In this document: positions 26,910 through 35,526 of the stretch, piece after piece
Position numbering within the stretch: the first letter of the stretch is position 1
Layout: every line of letters starts with the position of its first letter
Source: Metapseudomonas resinovorans DSM 21078
Lineage (GTDB): Bacteria > Pseudomonadota > Gammaproteobacteria > Pseudomonadales > Pseudomonadaceae
Assembly: GCF_000423545.1 (NCBI RefSeq)
Contig: NZ_AUIE01000026.1
Coordinates: 52,140 to 116,139 of the forward strand
DNA length: 64,000 bases
Direction: 5' to 3'
Notes under the pieces: generated by a model
Database searches by the model: none
Told to the model about the DNA's origin: nothing
The model's input: only the letters and a program-made list of their open reading frames with translations
Program-made: the position numbers and the translations under genes

Positions 26910-27917
26910 GTGATTCCCCTCCTCGTCTGCGACGACTCGATGATGGCGCGCAAGCAGTTGATCCGCGCGCTGCCGCTGGACTGGCCGGTGCATATCACAC
27001 AGGCCGGCAACGGCGAAGAAGCCCTTGATGCCATCCGCCAGGGCCACGGTCACGTGGTCCTGCTGGACCTGACCATGCCGGTGATGGACGGCTACCAGGT
27101 CCTCAGCCGAATCCGCACCGAAGGCCTGAAGGCCCGCGTGGTGGTGGTGTCCGGCGATGTCCAGGAAGAGGCCCAGCGCCGTGTCCAGGAGCTGGGGGCG
27201 CTCGCCTTTATCCGCAAGCCAGCCGACCCCGACGAACTGCGCGAAACCCTGATCCGTCTCGGATTGCTGCGCCCGGCGCCGTCCACCAGTCCGGTCATCG
27301 GCGTCCCCGGCCGCATCGACCCGGACCTGCGGGTGAATTTCCGCGACGCCCTGCGCGAAGTCAGCAACGTCGCCATGGGCCGCGCCGCTGCCTTGCTGGC
27401 GCGGGTGCTCGGCGTGTTCGTGCAACTACCGGTGCCCAACGTCAACCTCTTCGAAGTCAGCGAACTGCACATGGCCCTGGCCGACGCCCAGCGCGGCGAG
27501 CGGTTGTCGGCGGTGTGCCAGGGCTTTATCGGCGAATCCATCGCCGGCGAGGCGCTGCTGCTGTTCCACGACGCCGAGAGCGCCGAGGTGGCGCGCCTGC
27601 TCGGCTGGCAGCCCCAGGGCGATGCCGATGAGGCAGAGATGCTGCTGGACCTGGCGAGCATCCTGATTGGCGCCTGCCTGGCCGGCATCGCCGAGCAGAT
27701 CGATGTGCGTTTCTCCCAGGGCCACCCGCAACTGCTCGGCCAGCACAGCTCCATCGAACGACTGTTCCAGCTCAATAACCGGCGCTGGCGCAAGACGCTG
27801 GCGGTGGAGATCAGCTACGCCATCGAAGACCACAACCTGCACTTCGACCTGCTGCTGCTCTTCACCGAAACCTCCATCGCGCGCCTGACCCAGAAGATCC
27901 ACTACCTGATGGACTGA
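26910..27917 (+). CDS. response regulator with C-terminal CheC-like phosphatase domain
   Basis: A 335-residue protein. Residues ~1-120 are a receiver domain with acidic pair CDDS, phospho-acceptor Asp in LLDLTMPVMDGYQ, VVVSGD and the Lys in FIRKPAD. Residues ~140-335 are CheC/CheX-like: the first active helix reads LREVSNVAMGRAA with the E-x-x-N pair intact, while the second (LLDLASILIGACL) is degenerate. CheC proteins dephosphorylate CheY-P, so this looks like a self-contained phospho-signal sink or regulator. Start taken at GTG (VIPLLVCDD); an ATG 13 codons upstream is possible. The PAS gene follows after 3 bp. Confidence 0.82.
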   Translation: MIPLLVCDDSMMARKQLIRALPLDWPVHITQAGNGEEALDAIRQGHGHVVLLDLTMPVMDGYQVLSRIRTEGLKARVVVVSGDVQEEAQRRVQELGALAFIRKPADPDELRETLIRLGLLRPAPSTSPVIGVPGRIDPDLRVNFRDALREVSNVAMGRAAALLARVLGVFVQLPVPNVNLFEVSELHMALADAQRGERLSAVCQGFIGESIAGEALLLFHDAESAEVARLLGWQPQGDADEAEMLLDLASILIGACLAGIAEQIDVRFSQGHPQLLGQHSSIERLFQLNNRRWRKTLAVEISYAIEDHNLHFDLLLLFTETSIARLTQKIHYLMD

Positions 27918-27920
27918 CCC

Positions 27921-28382
27921 ATGCCGGCACAGATCGACTTCAAGGAACTCCACTGGCTGCTCGATATCGTCCAGTGCCTGGACGTCGGGGTGGTGGTCCT
28001 GGACCGCCAGTACCGAATCGAGGTGTGGAACAGCTTCATGGAGAACCATTCAGGCCTCGGTCCCGACCGGGTGCATGGCAAGAACCTCTTCGACGTGTTC
28101 CCGGAGATCGACCGCAGCTGGTTGCGCCGCAAGGTGGACACCGTGCTGCAACTCGGGACCCGCGCTTTCAGCCTGTGGGAACAACGGCCCTACCTGATTC
28201 GCTTCGAGAATTACCGCCCGATCACCGGCGAGGAAGATTTCATGTACCAGAACCTCACGGTCCTGCCCCTGGCGGCGGCCGGTGGGCAAGTCGAGCGGGT
28301 CTGCCTGGTGATCACCGACATGACCGAGGTGGCGCGGTTGACGCGGCAGCTGGCGGAGACGAATCGTCCACGGCTCCTGTAG
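27921..28382 (+). CDS. stand-alone PAS-domain protein
   Basis: A 153-residue protein that is essentially one PAS fold (residues ~15-130: VVVLDRQYRIEVWNSFME, HGKNLFDVFPEI, and VLPLAAAGGQVERVCLVITDMTE). No kinase, GGDEF or output domain follows. It sits 3 bp after the REC-CheC gene, so it is probably the sensor partner of that protein. The stop TAG is the TAG of a GTAGGGGCGA repeat, so its last residues are set by the repeat. Confidence 0.8.
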   Translation: MPAQIDFKELHWLLDIVQCLDVGVVVLDRQYRIEVWNSFMENHSGLGPDRVHGKNLFDVFPEIDRSWLRRKVDTVLQLGTRAFSLWEQRPYLIRFENYRPITGEEDFMYQNLTVLPLAAAGGQVERVCLVITDMTEVARLTRQLAETNRPRLL

Positions 28383-28471
28383 GGGCGAACTCATTGGCCA
28401 AGGGCTGCACAGCAGCCCCGGCAATCAGCAAGGCAGACCTTCGGCCTCTTGGCGATTGGAATCGCCCCTAC
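28379..28471. repeat. GTAGGGGCGA-type dispersed repeat (copy 5) supplying two stop codons
   Basis: A 93-bp unit from GTAGGGGCGAACTCATTGGC to GGCGATTGGAATCGCCCCTA-C. The left TAG (28380-28382) ends the PAS gene and the right CTA (28468-28470) ends the convergent aldehyde dehydrogenase, so the repeat fills the whole intergenic gap. Confidence 0.8.
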
Positions 28472-29934
28472 AGGTACCACCCCCAAGGCTCGGTGCTTCT
28501 GTACTCGGTGACCTGCTTGACCTCCAGGTAGTTCTCCAGCCCCCAGCGGCCCAGCTCGCGGCCGATGCCACTCTGCTTCATGCCGCCCCAGGGCGCCTGG
28601 GTGAAGGTGGGTTGCGAGCAGTTGACCCAGACGATGCCGGCACGCAGGCCGTTAGCCACCCGTGCGGCGCGGTCCAGGTCGGTGCTCATGACCGCAGCGG
28701 CCAGGCCGAAGCGGCTGTCGTTGGCCATGCGCAAGGCGTCCGCCTCGGTCTTGAAGCGCTTCACGCAGAGCACCGGGCCGAAGATTTCCTCACGCCAGAT
28801 TCGGCCGTTGTCCGCCGGCTCATCGAACACCGCCGGCTCGACGAAGTAGCCGTGGGACAGGTGCGAGGGGCGCTTGCCACCGGTCAGCAGATTGGCCTCC
28901 TGCTTGCCCTGTTCGATCATGCCCATGACCTTCTGGTACTGCCCGGCACTCACCAGCGGCCCCAGCAGCACGCCGCGTTCCAGGCCGGGGCCGATGGCGA
29001 TGCGCCGGGTTTCATCCACCAGGCGCTCGATCAGTCGAGCGGCGATGCCCTCCTGCACCAGCAAGCGCGAGGTGGCGCTGCACACCTGCCCCTGGTTCCA
29101 GAAAATGCCGAACATGATCCACTCCACCGCCGCGTCCACGTCGGCGTCGTCGAAGACGATGAAGGCCGACTTGCCCCCCAGTTCCAGGCTGATGTTCTTG
29201 ATGTCGGCGGCGGCCGCCGACATGATTTTCGACCCCGTCGGCACGCTACCGGTGAAGGCCAACTTGTCCACACCCGGATGCTGGCTGAGGGGCCCGCCAG
29301 CTTCGCTGCCAAGGCCCGTGACCACATTGAGCACACCGGAGGGCAGGCCGATACGCTCGGCGGCGCCGGCCAGTTCCAGCGCGGTCAGCGGCGTCATCTC
29401 CGACGGTTTGAGCACGCAGGTGGCGCCCGCCGCCAGGGCCGGGGCCACCTTCCAGGCGGCCATCAGCAGCGGGTAGTTCCAGGGAATGATCTGCCCGGCA
29501 ACGCCCACCGGTTCGTAACGGATGCGGCAGCTGAAGCGGTCATCCGGCAGCGCCAGCGGTTGGTCCTGGCGGCCATCCAGTTCCCGCGCCAGTTCGGCGT
29601 AGTAACGGAAGCAGCCAATGGCGTCAGCGATGTCCCATTGCGCCTCGGGCAGCGGCTTGCCGTTATCGCGTACTTCCAGAACCGCCAAGGCGTCCTGGCG
29701 ACATTCCAGCTCATCGGCCAGGGCTTCCAGCCAACCGGCACGCTCTGCCCCGCTGCTCTGCCCCCAGCCCCGATTGAAGGCCTGGCGAGCGGCACGCACG
29801 GCATGGTCGATGTCTTCCTCGGTGGCGGCCGGCACCCGCTGGATCAGGTCGCCATTGCTGGGGTCGAGCACTTCGAAATAGCCGCCCAGATCGGGACGGA
29901 CCCATTGCCCGTTGATGTACAGCTGGTCACGCAT
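28468..29934 (-). CDS. NAD(P)-dependent aldehyde dehydrogenase (BADH/polyamine-type)
   Basis: A 488-residue class 1/2 aldehyde dehydrogenase. NPWNY-like motif IIPWNYPLLMAAWK near residue 155, FTGSVPTGSKI near 230, general-base Glu in LELGGKS near 253 and catalytic Cys in NQGQVCSATSRL near 287. It is 19 bp downstream of a polyamine-type ABC transporter, so it likely oxidises an aminoaldehyde made from the imported amine; the exact substrate is inferred only. Confidence 0.9.
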   Translation of the reverse strand: MRDQLYINGQWVRPDLGGYFEVLDPSNGDLIQRVPAATEEDIDHAVRAARQAFNRGWGQSSGAERAGWLEALADELECRQDALAVLEVRDNGKPLPEAQWDIADAIGCFRYYAELARELDGRQDQPLALPDDRFSCRIRYEPVGVAGQIIPWNYPLLMAAWKVAPALAAGATCVLKPSEMTPLTALELAGAAERIGLPSGVLNVVTGLGSEAGGPLSQHPGVDKLAFTGSVPTGSKIMSAAAADIKNISLELGGKSAFIVFDDADVDAAVEWIMFGIFWNQGQVCSATSRLLVQEGIAARLIERLVDETRRIAIGPGLERGVLLGPLVSAGQYQKVMGMIEQGKQEANLLTGGKRPSHLSHGYFVEPAVFDEPADNGRIWREEIFGPVLCVKRFKTEADALRMANDSRFGLAAAVMSTDLDRAARVANGLRAGIVWVNCSQPTFTQAPWGGMKQSGIGRELGRWGLENYLEVKQVTEYRSTEPWGWYL

Positions 29935-29953
29935 GGCTTTGCTCCATGGGCGC

Positions 29954-30766
29954 TCAGGCGCCGCTGCGACGGTTCTGCAGGTAGCGGGAGGTGAACAGCA
30001 GCGCCAGGGAGACGCAGATGATCACCGTCGAAATGGCATTGATCTCCGGGGTGATGCCCCGGCGGATCGACGAGAAGATGTAGATCGGCAGGGTGGTTTC
30101 CGAGCCGGCGACGAAGAAGGCGATGATGAAATCGTCGAAGCTGAAGGTGAACGCCAGCAGGAAGCTGGCCAAGATGGCCGGGGCGATCTGCGGCAGGGTC
30201 ACCCGGCGGAAGGTTTCCAGGGGCGGCGCATAGAGGTCCGCGGAGGCTTCCAGCAGGGCCTTGTCCAGGGCTTCGACGCGGGTGCGGACGATCACCATCA
30301 CCAGCGCCATGGTAAACAGCGAGTGCGCCGCAATCACCGTGAACAATCCCATGCGCAGGCGCGGCAAGCCGGTGCCCAGCAGCAGGTCGAGCAGCGGATT
30401 GACCACTTCGAACAGGCTGATGAAGGCGATCAGGGTAGCGATGCCGATGACGATGCCGGGGATGATGATGGCGCAGTAGGTCAGTGCATCGAAAAACAGC
30501 CGCACGCGTCTACCCACCCGCTGCAGGCCGAAGACCGCGAGGGTGCCGAACACTGTGGCGATCAGCGCCGAGCAGAAGGCGATCAGCGCGCTGGTGCCCA
30601 GGGCCTCCATGATGAAGGGGTTACCGAAGGCACGGCCGAACCACTGCGCCGAGCAACACTCGAAGGCCAGCCCGCTGCGCCCGGCGTTGAAGGAGAACAG
30701 CACGATCAGCGCAATCGGCGCGTAGAGGAACAGGTACAGCGAGGTGGAATAGCTGCGCAGCCACAT
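29954..30766 (-). CDS. polyamine-type ABC transporter permease (PotI/PotC-like)
   Basis: A 270-residue inner-membrane permease with about six helices and the EAA loop EASADLYAPPLETFRRVTLP near residue 173. The FSFDDFIIAFFVAG stretch near 209 is typical of PotC/PotI. Its ATG overlaps the stop of the first permease (TGATG). Works with the neighbouring permease, binding protein and ATPase. Confidence 0.92.
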   Translation of the reverse strand: MWLRSYSTSLYLFLYAPIALIVLFSFNAGRSGLAFECCSAQWFGRAFGNPFIMEALGTSALIAFCSALIATVFGTLAVFGLQRVGRRVRLFFDALTYCAIIIPGIVIGIATLIAFISLFEVVNPLLDLLLGTGLPRLRMGLFTVIAAHSLFTMALVMVIVRTRVEALDKALLEASADLYAPPLETFRRVTLPQIAPAILASFLLAFTFSFDDFIIAFFVAGSETTLPIYIFSSIRRGITPEINAISTVIICVSLALLFTSRYLQNRRSGA

Positions 30767-31677
30767 CAGAGCATCCCCTCCGTGCCGCGCTTGCCGTAGC
30801 GCGCCACCAGCTTCAGGTAGAGGGCGATGATCGCCAGCATCATCGCCACCAGGGTCATGGCCACCGCGCTGCCGAACGGCCAGTTGCGCGATTGCAGGAA
30901 GAGGTCGACCAGGGCGTTGCCGACGAAAAACACCTTGCCACCGCCGAGGATGGCCGGAATCAGGAACTCGCCCATGAGCAGAATGAACACCAGCATCGCG
31001 CCGGTGATGACGCCGGGGGCGGAGAGCGGCAGGGTCACCCGTCGGAAGGTTTCGAAGGCGCTGGCGCCGAGATCGGACGACGCTTCCAGCAGGCGTTTGT
31101 CCAGCTTCTCCAGGCTGACGTAGATGGGGAACACCATCAGCGGCAAGTAGCCGTAGACGATGCCGATCAGCACCGCGGTCGGCGAATTGATCAGTCGCAC
31201 ATCCTCCAGCCCGACCATCGCCAGCAGCGCCGGGATGCCCTTGCCGCCAAGGATGAAGATCCAGGCATAGGTGCGGATCAGGAAGCTGGTCCAGAACGGC
31301 ACGATCACCAGGGTCAGCAACAGCGAGCGGTTGCGCTGCACCTTCACGGCCAGGAAGTAGGCCAGCGGGTAAGCCGCCACCAGGCACACCAGGGTGCCCA
31401 ATGGCGCCAGCAGCAGGGTGTTGTAGAAGGCCTTCGCGCGCGCCCCCAGGTTCAGGTAGTTGTCCAGGGTCAGCGCCGCGCTGTAGCCACCCACCGGGCT
31501 GCGCTCGCCCAGGCTGAAGACCAGGATGATCACCAGCGGCAGCAGGAGCAGCAGCAGGAACCAGAGGGTGGACGGCAGCAACAGCAGCAGCGTGACGCGT
31601 CGGCCGAGGCTGCGGCTTTCGACTGGCGCGGCCCGGCCCGTATCGGCCAGCGCTGGAGCGCCAAGGGCGACATTCAT
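30766..31677 (-). CDS. polyamine-type ABC transporter permease (PotH/PotB-like)
   Basis: A 303-residue inner-membrane permease with about six helices; EAA loop EASSDLGASAFETFRRVTLP near residue 197. Start set at MNVALGAPA, preceded by AAGGA; an in-frame ATG 11 codons upstream is also possible. The N-terminus is cytoplasmic. It forms the channel with the PotI-like permease. Confidence 0.91.
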   Translation of the reverse strand: MNVALGAPALADTGRAAPVESRSLGRRVTLLLLLPSTLWFLLLLLLPLVIILVFSLGERSPVGGYSAALTLDNYLNLGARAKAFYNTLLLAPLGTLVCLVAAYPLAYFLAVKVQRNRSLLLTLVIVPFWTSFLIRTYAWIFILGGKGIPALLAMVGLEDVRLINSPTAVLIGIVYGYLPLMVFPIYVSLEKLDKRLLEASSDLGASAFETFRRVTLPLSAPGVITGAMLVFILLMGEFLIPAILGGGKVFFVGNALVDLFLQSRNWPFGSAVAMTLVAMMLAIIALYLKLVARYGKRGTEGML

Positions 31678-31711
31678 GGAGGATTCCTTGCGATTCATGG
31701 AGACGTCCACC

Positions 31712-31763
31712 GTAGGAGCGCGCTTGCTCGCGAACGCAGGTTCGCGAGCAAGCTCGCTCCTAC
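31712..31763. repeat. Pseudomonas REP element inside the ABC operon
   Basis: Arms begin GTAGGAGCGCGCTTGCTCGC and end GCGAGCAAGCTCGCTCC-TAC, 24 bp each with one mismatch and a 4-nt loop. It sits between the binding-protein and first permease genes, where such hairpins commonly stabilise the upstream message so the binding protein is made in excess. Confidence 0.8.
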
Positions 31764-31774
31764 AACGTCATGCA

Positions 31775-32920
31775 TCAGGCTGCCTTGAAGCGCGCCATCA
31801 GCTCCGCCCGTGCCGGGCTGGTCAGGGTGGCTGCGGCGCCGAATTCCAAGGCACTGAGCAGGTCGGCGGCCGGATACATGATCGGGTCTTCGAGCATGGA
31901 CTTGGGCAACAGCGCATCCACCCGTTTGTCGCCGGTTGGGTAGCCGTGGGCTTCCACTTCGAGCTTGTTCACCTGCGGGTCGAGCAGGTAGTTGATCAGC
32001 GCATAGGCCGCATCCGGCCGCTCGGCGCTCTTCGGAATGGCGAAGAAGTCGCTCCACAGCTCGCCGCCCTCGCGCCCCAGCACGTAGGTCATCTGCGGCA
32101 TGTCGCGGTGCAGCTGGGAGGCGTCGCCGGTCCAGCACATGGACATCCAGGCATCGCCGTTGCGCATGGAGGGCTGGTAGTCGGAGTTGATGGCGAAGAG
32201 GTGCGGCTTGACCTCCAGCAGCAGCTTCTCGGCGTCGGCCAGCTCCTTCGGATCGATGGAGTTGAAGCTGTAGCCAAAGGACTTCAGCGCGTTGCCGATG
32301 ACCGTGAGCTGGTAGTCGTGGACCATCACCCGACCAGTCGCCTCGCCTTTGCTCAGCTCCCAGAACTCCTTCCAGGTGGTGGGCCTGGCCTTGATCTTCC
32401 CGCCGTCGTAGACGAATCCGGTGGTGCCCCAGTTCTTCGGCACGGCGTAGGTCTTGCCGTTGATCACGCCCTGCTCCATGAAGCGCTTCTCATAGGCGGC
32501 CGGGTCGAAGTTGGGGATGCGCGACAGATCCAGGGGTTCGATCAGACCCAACTCGGCGTAGGTGCTGATGGTGTAGTTGGTGGGGACGAAGACATCCCAG
32601 CCGCTGCCGCCGGCCTGGAGCTTGGCGAGCATTTCTTCGTTGGAGCCGAAGACGTTCATCTGCACCTGGGCGCCGGTCTTTTCGGCGAAGGCGGCGAAGT
32701 TCTCGGCATTGTGATAGTTCGGCCAGGTGGCGAGGACCACGCGGTCGCCGAGGGAGCCCTTCTCGGCGGCGAAGGCCCGGTTGCTGGTGAGCAGCCCCGG
32801 CATGTTGGCGGCCATGACCGCCATGGCCAGGCCCAGGCCGGTGCGGCCAAGGAACTCGCGACGGCTGATGGAGCCGTTCTGCCAACTGCGCAGTTGCTTG
32901 ATGAAGTCTTTCCGATCCAT
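31775..32920 (-). CDS. periplasmic spermidine/putrescine-type substrate-binding protein, Tat signal
   Basis: A 381-residue PotD/PotF-like binding protein. The N-terminus carries a twin-arginine motif (ISRREFLGRTGLGLAMAV), unusual for this class but known for PotD-like proteins. The mature part has WPNYHNAENFAAFAEKTG, GGSGWDVFVPTNY near 105 and YPAADLLSALEF near 350. The ligand may be a polyamine or related aminated compound. Followed by a REP hairpin. Confidence 0.9.
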   Translation of the reverse strand: MDRKDFIKQLRSWQNGSISRREFLGRTGLGLAMAVMAANMPGLLTSNRAFAAEKGSLGDRVVLATWPNYHNAENFAAFAEKTGAQVQMNVFGSNEEMLAKLQAGGSGWDVFVPTNYTISTYAELGLIEPLDLSRIPNFDPAAYEKRFMEQGVINGKTYAVPKNWGTTGFVYDGGKIKARPTTWKEFWELSKGEATGRVMVHDYQLTVIGNALKSFGYSFNSIDPKELADAEKLLLEVKPHLFAINSDYQPSMRNGDAWMSMCWTGDASQLHRDMPQMTYVLGREGGELWSDFFAIPKSAERPDAAYALINYLLDPQVNKLEVEAHGYPTGDKRVDALLPKSMLEDPIMYPAADLLSALEFGAAATLTSPARAELMARFKAA

Positions 32921-32975
32921 TGCTGCTACCTGCCTGTGAGTGGTTGGTTGTTCTTGTCCGTTCCGTACTGCGTCG

Positions 32976-34094
32976 TTACAGGGTCATTGCGAGACCGGCG
33001 GCCTGATCCCAGCCAATGCGTACCGGCGATCCATGTTCGAAGGCCGAGCGCTCGTGCTGCCCATGGCGTGGCACGCGCACACAAATGATGCCGAACGGCT
33101 CGGTACGCACGCGGTACTCGGTGAGATTGCCGAGGTAGATGCGGTCCACTACCTCGCCGGGCAGGCTGATCTCCCGGGGCAGCGCCTCTTCGCCAGCGCC
33201 GATGGCGATCAGTTCAGGGCGCACCGCGATACAGCCAGGCTCGGACGCCTTCAGGATCGGCCCGGTAGGCGTCGGCGGGCTGGCCAGTTGCAGGCCGTGG
33301 GCAGTTTCCAGCAGCACGCGGCCATCCTCGATGCGCCGCACGGTGCCGTCGAACAGGTTGGATTCGCCGATGAAGTCGGCCACGTAGCGGCTCGCCGGCG
33401 ATTCGTAGAGCTGCTCGGGGCTGGCGCTCTGGAGGATTTGGCCGTCCTGCATGACGCTGATGCTGTCGCTCATCGACAACGCCTCTTCCTGGTCATGGGT
33501 GACCAGCACGAAGGTGATGCCCACCTCGCGCTGCAGGCGCAGCAATTCGGACTGCATTTCCTTGCGCAGCTTGCGGTCCAGCGCGGCCAGGGGTTCGTCC
33601 AGCAACAGCACCGTGGGTTTATTCACCAGGGCGCGGGCCAGGGCGACCCGCTGCTGCTGGCCGCCAGACAGTTCATGGGGCTTGCGCTGGCCGAAGCCGG
33701 AGAGGCGCACCATTTCCAATGCTTCATCGGCCAGGCGGCGTTGCTCGGCACGGTCCGGGCGCGGCTGGTGGTAGCGCAGGCCGTAGGCAATGTTTTCCGC
33801 CACCGAGAGGTGCGGGAACAGCGCGTAACTCTGGAACACCATATTCACCGGCCGCAGGTGGGCCGGCACCCCGGCCACCGAACGCCCGGCCAGCAGCACC
33901 TCGCCTTCACTGGGCTGCTCGAAGCCGGCGATCATCCGCAGGGTGGTGGTCTTGCCGCAGCCGGAACTGCCGAGGAAGGAATGAAAGGAACCACGCCGCA
34001 CCTTGAAGTTCAGGCCGTTCACCGCCGCGACCGCGCCATAGCGCTTGACCACATGGCGGAACTCGATATCGAAGCACTCGCTTGCATCACTCAC
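32976..34094 (-). CDS. polyamine-type ABC transporter ATP-binding protein (PotA-like)
   Basis: A 372-residue ATPase of the PotA/MalK class. Walker A GSSGCGKTTT near residue 43, Q-loop VFQSYALFPH near 88, signature LSGGQQQRVALARAL near 144 and Walker B VLLLDEPLAALD near 164, followed by a C-terminal TOBE domain. Start is GTG at VSDASECFDIEF after AAAAGGGG; the longer frame would need 54 extra residues unlike any PotA. First gene of the transporter operon. Confidence 0.93.
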   Translation of the reverse strand: MSDASECFDIEFRHVVKRYGAVAAVNGLNFKVRRGSFHSFLGSSGCGKTTTLRMIAGFEQPSEGEVLLAGRSVAGVPAHLRPVNMVFQSYALFPHLSVAENIAYGLRYHQPRPDRAEQRRLADEALEMVRLSGFGQRKPHELSGGQQQRVALARALVNKPTVLLLDEPLAALDRKLRKEMQSELLRLQREVGITFVLVTHDQEEALSMSDSISVMQDGQILQSASPEQLYESPASRYVADFIGESNLFDGTVRRIEDGRVLLETAHGLQLASPPTPTGPILKASEPGCIAVRPELIAIGAGEEALPREISLPGEVVDRIYLGNLTEYRVRTEPFGIICVRVPRHGQHERSAFEHGSPVRIGWDQAAGLAMTL

Positions 34095-34493
34095 GGCCGG
34101 CCCCTTTTTGCAGGTGTTCTTGGCATATGGCCACACGCTAGCAATGGCGGTTTTCGGCTGTATATATCCCTCCGGGGATAGGCGCGCCCTCCACAGAATC
34201 TGTGGAGCAGCATGTGGATAAGTTATGGATGACCGGCTGCAGCTCGCTTGCCGCAAGGGCTTGAAGCAAGTGCTTGGTTTTTGAGCAGCGCTTGATCCGA
34301 AGGGGCCAATTCATTCGCCCCTACGCAGAATGTCAAGTCGCAGCGGCCTGGATATCCATCTCGCTGCCCACAAATTCTGTGCAAATAATTGTGGATAAGT
34401 CGTGGGTAGCCGCGGCGGAGGCCCGTAGCGGCTGGTTTCGCGCAGGCTGCTCGGTTATTGACCAGCCCCTGTTAATTGCCAACAGCGATAAGC
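34095..34493. other. 399-bp intergenic region upstream of the ABC operon with two DnaA-box 9-mers
   Basis: No gene is visible. It holds a 19-bp palindrome (CTCCACAGA-A-TCTGTGGAG, 34189-34207), two perfect TGTGGATAA words (34213-34221 and 34390-34398; complement TTATCCACA, the DnaA box) and a remnant of the GTAGGGGCGA repeat at 34300-34324. The operon promoter must lie in its left part, but no clear -35/-10 pair stands out. Confidence 0.5.
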
Positions 34494-35318
34494 CTAAACC
34501 GCCTTTTGCAGCGCTTCTGGCTCATCCTGCTGGCCGGCGAGATCACGCACGAACAGGCCCAGCAGCTCCGACTGGCTACCAATGCCGAGCTTGGCGTAGA
34601 TGTTCTTGCGGTGGATCTTCACCGTCCCCGGGCTTATGCACAAATGCTCGGCCACCGAAGCGCTGGAGTGGCCGCGCAGGAGCATCTGCACCACTTCCTG
34701 CTCACGGGCCGTGAGGACATGGGCGCCGAACTGGTCGAAAGCTTCGCGGATCTTGTAGTCCAGGTCCTGTGCGGGGCGCGGTGCATGGGCACGCGCCAGT
34801 TCCCAGGCTTCGTTGACCACCTGTTCGACCACGGGCTGGGCGCAGTCCAGCAGCTGCATCTCGTCACGGCTGTAGGCCGGGCTGCAGGTGCTGCGCATCA
34901 GCGAAAGCACCGCCTTGGCGCCATCGGCCAGGTCGACGAAGAAGGCGATCTCCTCGGTCAGGCCCGTCTGCTGGTAGTAGGTGACGTAGTACTCGCCGAG
35001 ATAGAAGTGGTCCGGGGCGAACTGGCGCAGACGCCAGAGGCCGGGTGCCTGGTTGCGGGTGCAGGCGAGGTAAAAAGGATCGAGCAGGTAGGGGCCGACC
35101 TGGTAGTCCTCGACGTACACATGGCGCTTGTCCGGCGGGAAGGTGTCGAATAGCGCCAGCGGCCGGTGATTGCCTTCGTAGACGAAGAGCACGAAATGAT
35201 CGACGTGGCAAACCTGCTGCAGCCATTGGCTGAGGCCGAGCAAACGGGTTCTACCGGCCGGTTGGGCCAGCAGGTGGGCGACACCGGTGGTCCAGTGTTT
35301 GAGTTCCTTGTGGCGCAT
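34494..35318 (-). CDS. LuxR-family transcriptional regulator
   Basis: A 274-residue regulator. The C-terminal ~65 residues are a LuxR/GerE helix-turn-helix (LTAREQEVVQMLLRGHSSASVAEHLCISPGTVKIHRKNIYAKLG in segments). The N-terminal ~190 residues have no phosphoreceiver or autoinducer motif I recognise and may bind a small ligand. It is upstream of and on the same strand as the polyamine-type ABC/aldehyde dehydrogenase operon and is the obvious candidate regulator. Start at MRHKELKHW (ATG); an upstream TTG gives 11 more codons. Confidence 0.85.
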   Translation of the reverse strand: MRHKELKHWTTGVAHLLAQPAGRTRLLGLSQWLQQVCHVDHFVLFVYEGNHRPLALFDTFPPDKRHVYVEDYQVGPYLLDPFYLACTRNQAPGLWRLRQFAPDHFYLGEYYVTYYQQTGLTEEIAFFVDLADGAKAVLSLMRSTCSPAYSRDEMQLLDCAQPVVEQVVNEAWELARAHAPRPAQDLDYKIREAFDQFGAHVLTAREQEVVQMLLRGHSSASVAEHLCISPGTVKIHRKNIYAKLGIGSQSELLGLFVRDLAGQQDEPEALQKAV

Positions 35319-35526
35319 GTGGGAAATGCCTGAGGTTGGGCTGCGCTTCAATCACTATAGGCGTTCAGCATTTCACACAGAAATGCAGGAAGTGAGCCAA
35401 TATCCTGAAAGCCCAACCAGGCCCTCTGGTACGGGACTGGACGTTCATCGCCCTGCCCCATTCCGGTTCCCGCAGCGCCACAAGGCGTCACCCTTCACCA
35501 CATTCGAGTGACGCTCGGGGTGGCGT

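Noticed and set aside
29954..31387. 477-residue single permease frame
   Set aside because: The frame fuses out-of-frame upstream sequence to the true 270-residue permease starting at 30766. Only the latter part has the EAA loop in frame.
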